Shown piece after piece: positions 63,255 through 64,000 of a stretch of DNA of 64,000 nucleotides. Both the position numbers and the translations under genes were made by a program. The DNA is taken from positions 1-64,000 of the forward strand of contig JAQYDN010000010.1 of assembly GCA_028724185.1 (NCBI GenBank), written 5' to 3'. How positions within the stretch are numbered: position 1 is the stretch's first letter; each line of letters opens with the position of its first letter. The stretch comes from Bacillota bacterium. Its GTDB lineage: Bacteria; Bacillota; Clostridia; Tissierellales; Peptoniphilaceae. The notes beneath the pieces were generated by a model that was not told the origin of the DNA, made no database searches, and saw only the letters and a list, made by a program, of their open reading frames with translations.

Positions 63255-64000
63255 TTAAAATGCGTGGTAGCGGCCTTTGACGACGATTCCTTCGATCGCG
63301 CCGGAAAGCGTCCTGCCGAGCAGCGGCGAGTTGGCGCTTCTTCCCCGAAAGAACGCCTCGTCGACGCGGGTGGTCTTATCGGGGTTAAAGACGACGAAGT
63401 CGCCGCCCGCCACCCCCGCGTGGGGCAGGCGATAAAAGTTTGCGGGGACGACGGTGAGCGCGCCGACGAGGTCTTCGAGCGCGACGGAACCGTTTAAGAC
63501 GAGTTCCGTATAGAGCAGGGGAAAGGCGGTCTCGAGCCCGACGATGCCCGAAGGGGCCTCTTCGAGGGACTTCTTCTTTTCTTCGCGCGTGTGCGGCGCG
63601 TGGTCGGTGGCGATGGCGAAGTGGCTGTCGCCCACAAATGTCCGAAGCACGGCCTCGTCCTCGGCCGTTCGAAGCGGCGGGTTCATCTTTGCGAGTGCGC
63701 CGTATTTTTCGACGTCTTCGCCCGTCATCGTGAGGTGATGGGGCGTGAGCTCGCCGAGGACGCGCCCGCCCGATGCGGCGAAGGCCGAGACCAGGCGCGC
63801 GGTCAGCCCGCAGGAGATGTGTTGGATGTCGAGTTTCGCCCCGGCGCGGTAGGCGAGGGCGAGGTCCCGCGCCGAGAGGGAATACTCCGCCATCGCCTCG
63901 GCGCCCTTAAACCCGAAGGCTTTTGCGTAGCGGCTGTCGATGCCGGGGGTTTCGACGAAGGCGGGGTCCTCCTCGTGCAGACTCACGGGAACGTCGAGTG
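63255..64000 (-). CDS. pyrC: Dihydroorotase, partial (5' end beyond the window)
   Basis: The C-terminal ~248 residues of an amidohydrolase; the frame continues past 64000 (codons reading LDVPVSLHEED cross an in-frame GTG at 63986, so that GTG is not the start). Metal and substrate marks: SLHEEDP, LDIQHISC, ELTPHHL, and ATDHAPHTREEK with the catalytic aspartate. It cyclises carbamoyl-aspartate in pyrimidine synthesis. Terminates at the hairpin beyond 63247. Confidence 0.93.
   Translation of the reverse strand, partial: LDVPVSLHEEDPAFVETPGIDSRYAKAFGFKGAEAMAEYSLSARDLALAYRAGAKLDIQHISCGLTARLVSAFAASGGRVLGELTPHHLTMTGEDVEKYGALAKMNPPLRTAEDEAVLRTFVGDSHFAIATDHAPHTREEKKKSLEEAPSGIVGLETAFPLLYTELVLNGSVALEDLVGALTVVPANFYRLPHAGVAGGDFVVFNPDKTTRVDEAFFRGRSANSPLLGRTLSGAIEGIVVKGRYHAF

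Overview
This window looks like chromosomal DNA of a strictly anaerobic Bacillota (Firmicutes), most plausibly a Clostridia/Tissierellia-type organism. Evidence: the glycyl-radical ribonucleotide reductase nrdD-nrdG, the thl-crt-hbd C4 (butyrate-type) genes, rubrerythrin, class III fructose-bisphosphatase, ThyX, a T-box leader, a CIRCE-controlled groESL operon, strong AGGAGG ribosome sites, and Bacillota-type synteny (tsaE-tsaB-rimI-tsaD/ABC-F/rex; tmk-darA-holB-yaaT; cysS-mrnC-rlmB-yacP). The lineage call is inference; no rRNA gene is present.

Layout. 1-2660 is an AT-rich accessory zone: the leader-distal end of a type I-E-like CRISPR array (15 complete repeats plus one cut by the window edge), then five decayed repeats still on a ~61-bp period, interleaved with two small ORFs; no cas genes are in view. 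2.7-9.6 kb: pirin, UspA, an ornithine-cyclodeaminase-family enzyme, cysK-cysE, cstA and a zinc-ribbon/SH3 membrane protein. 9.7-14.8 kb (minus): Fe-alcohol dehydrogenase, OatA-like acyltransferase, YkvI-like transporter, rubrerythrin. 14.9-21.7 kb: class V aminotransferase, tmk-darA-darA2-holB-yaaT-hydrolase operon, ferritin. 21.8-28.9 kb: fbp, apt, tRNA-Gly(CCC), thl-crt-hbd, xpt, nitroreductase. 29-36.8 kb: HtrA, VOC protein, t6A genes with rimI, a DnaA-box cluster between tsaD and the convergent ABC-F gene, then rex. 36.9-42.7 kb: a DNA glycosylase, nrdD-nrdG and groES-groEL. 42.9-48.5 kb: a DUF2325-like protein, cysS-mrnC-thyX-rlmB-yacP and a ZIP transporter. 48.8-57.5 kb: a secreted protein, T-box-argG-argH, an ABC exporter with an XRE-membrane protein, and a CobD/HisC-like enzyme. 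57.6-64 kb: threonine-aldolase-like enzyme, a cysteine-type ABC transporter operon with a cysteine-rich leader ORF, a small membrane protein, peroxiredoxin and a dihydroorotase cut by the right edge.

The most interesting signal is at 58.63-58.85 kb: a near-consensus promoter, a 36-codon ORF with six Cys codons (three consecutive), and an intrinsic terminator, all just before a four-gene ABC operon whose binding protein resembles the Campylobacter CjaA cysteine-binding lipoprotein. This has the layout of a cysteine-responsive attenuator. Second is a dense cluster of about ten DnaA-box-like 9-mers between tsaD and the ABC-F gene, matching the B. subtilis gcp-ydiF DnaA-box-cluster position. Cysteine supply recurs in the window (cysK-cysE, cysS, the ABC operon), as do redox/oxygen defence (rubrerythrin, ferritin, peroxiredoxin, Rex) and nucleotide supply (apt, xpt, tmk, thyX, nrdDG, pyrC).
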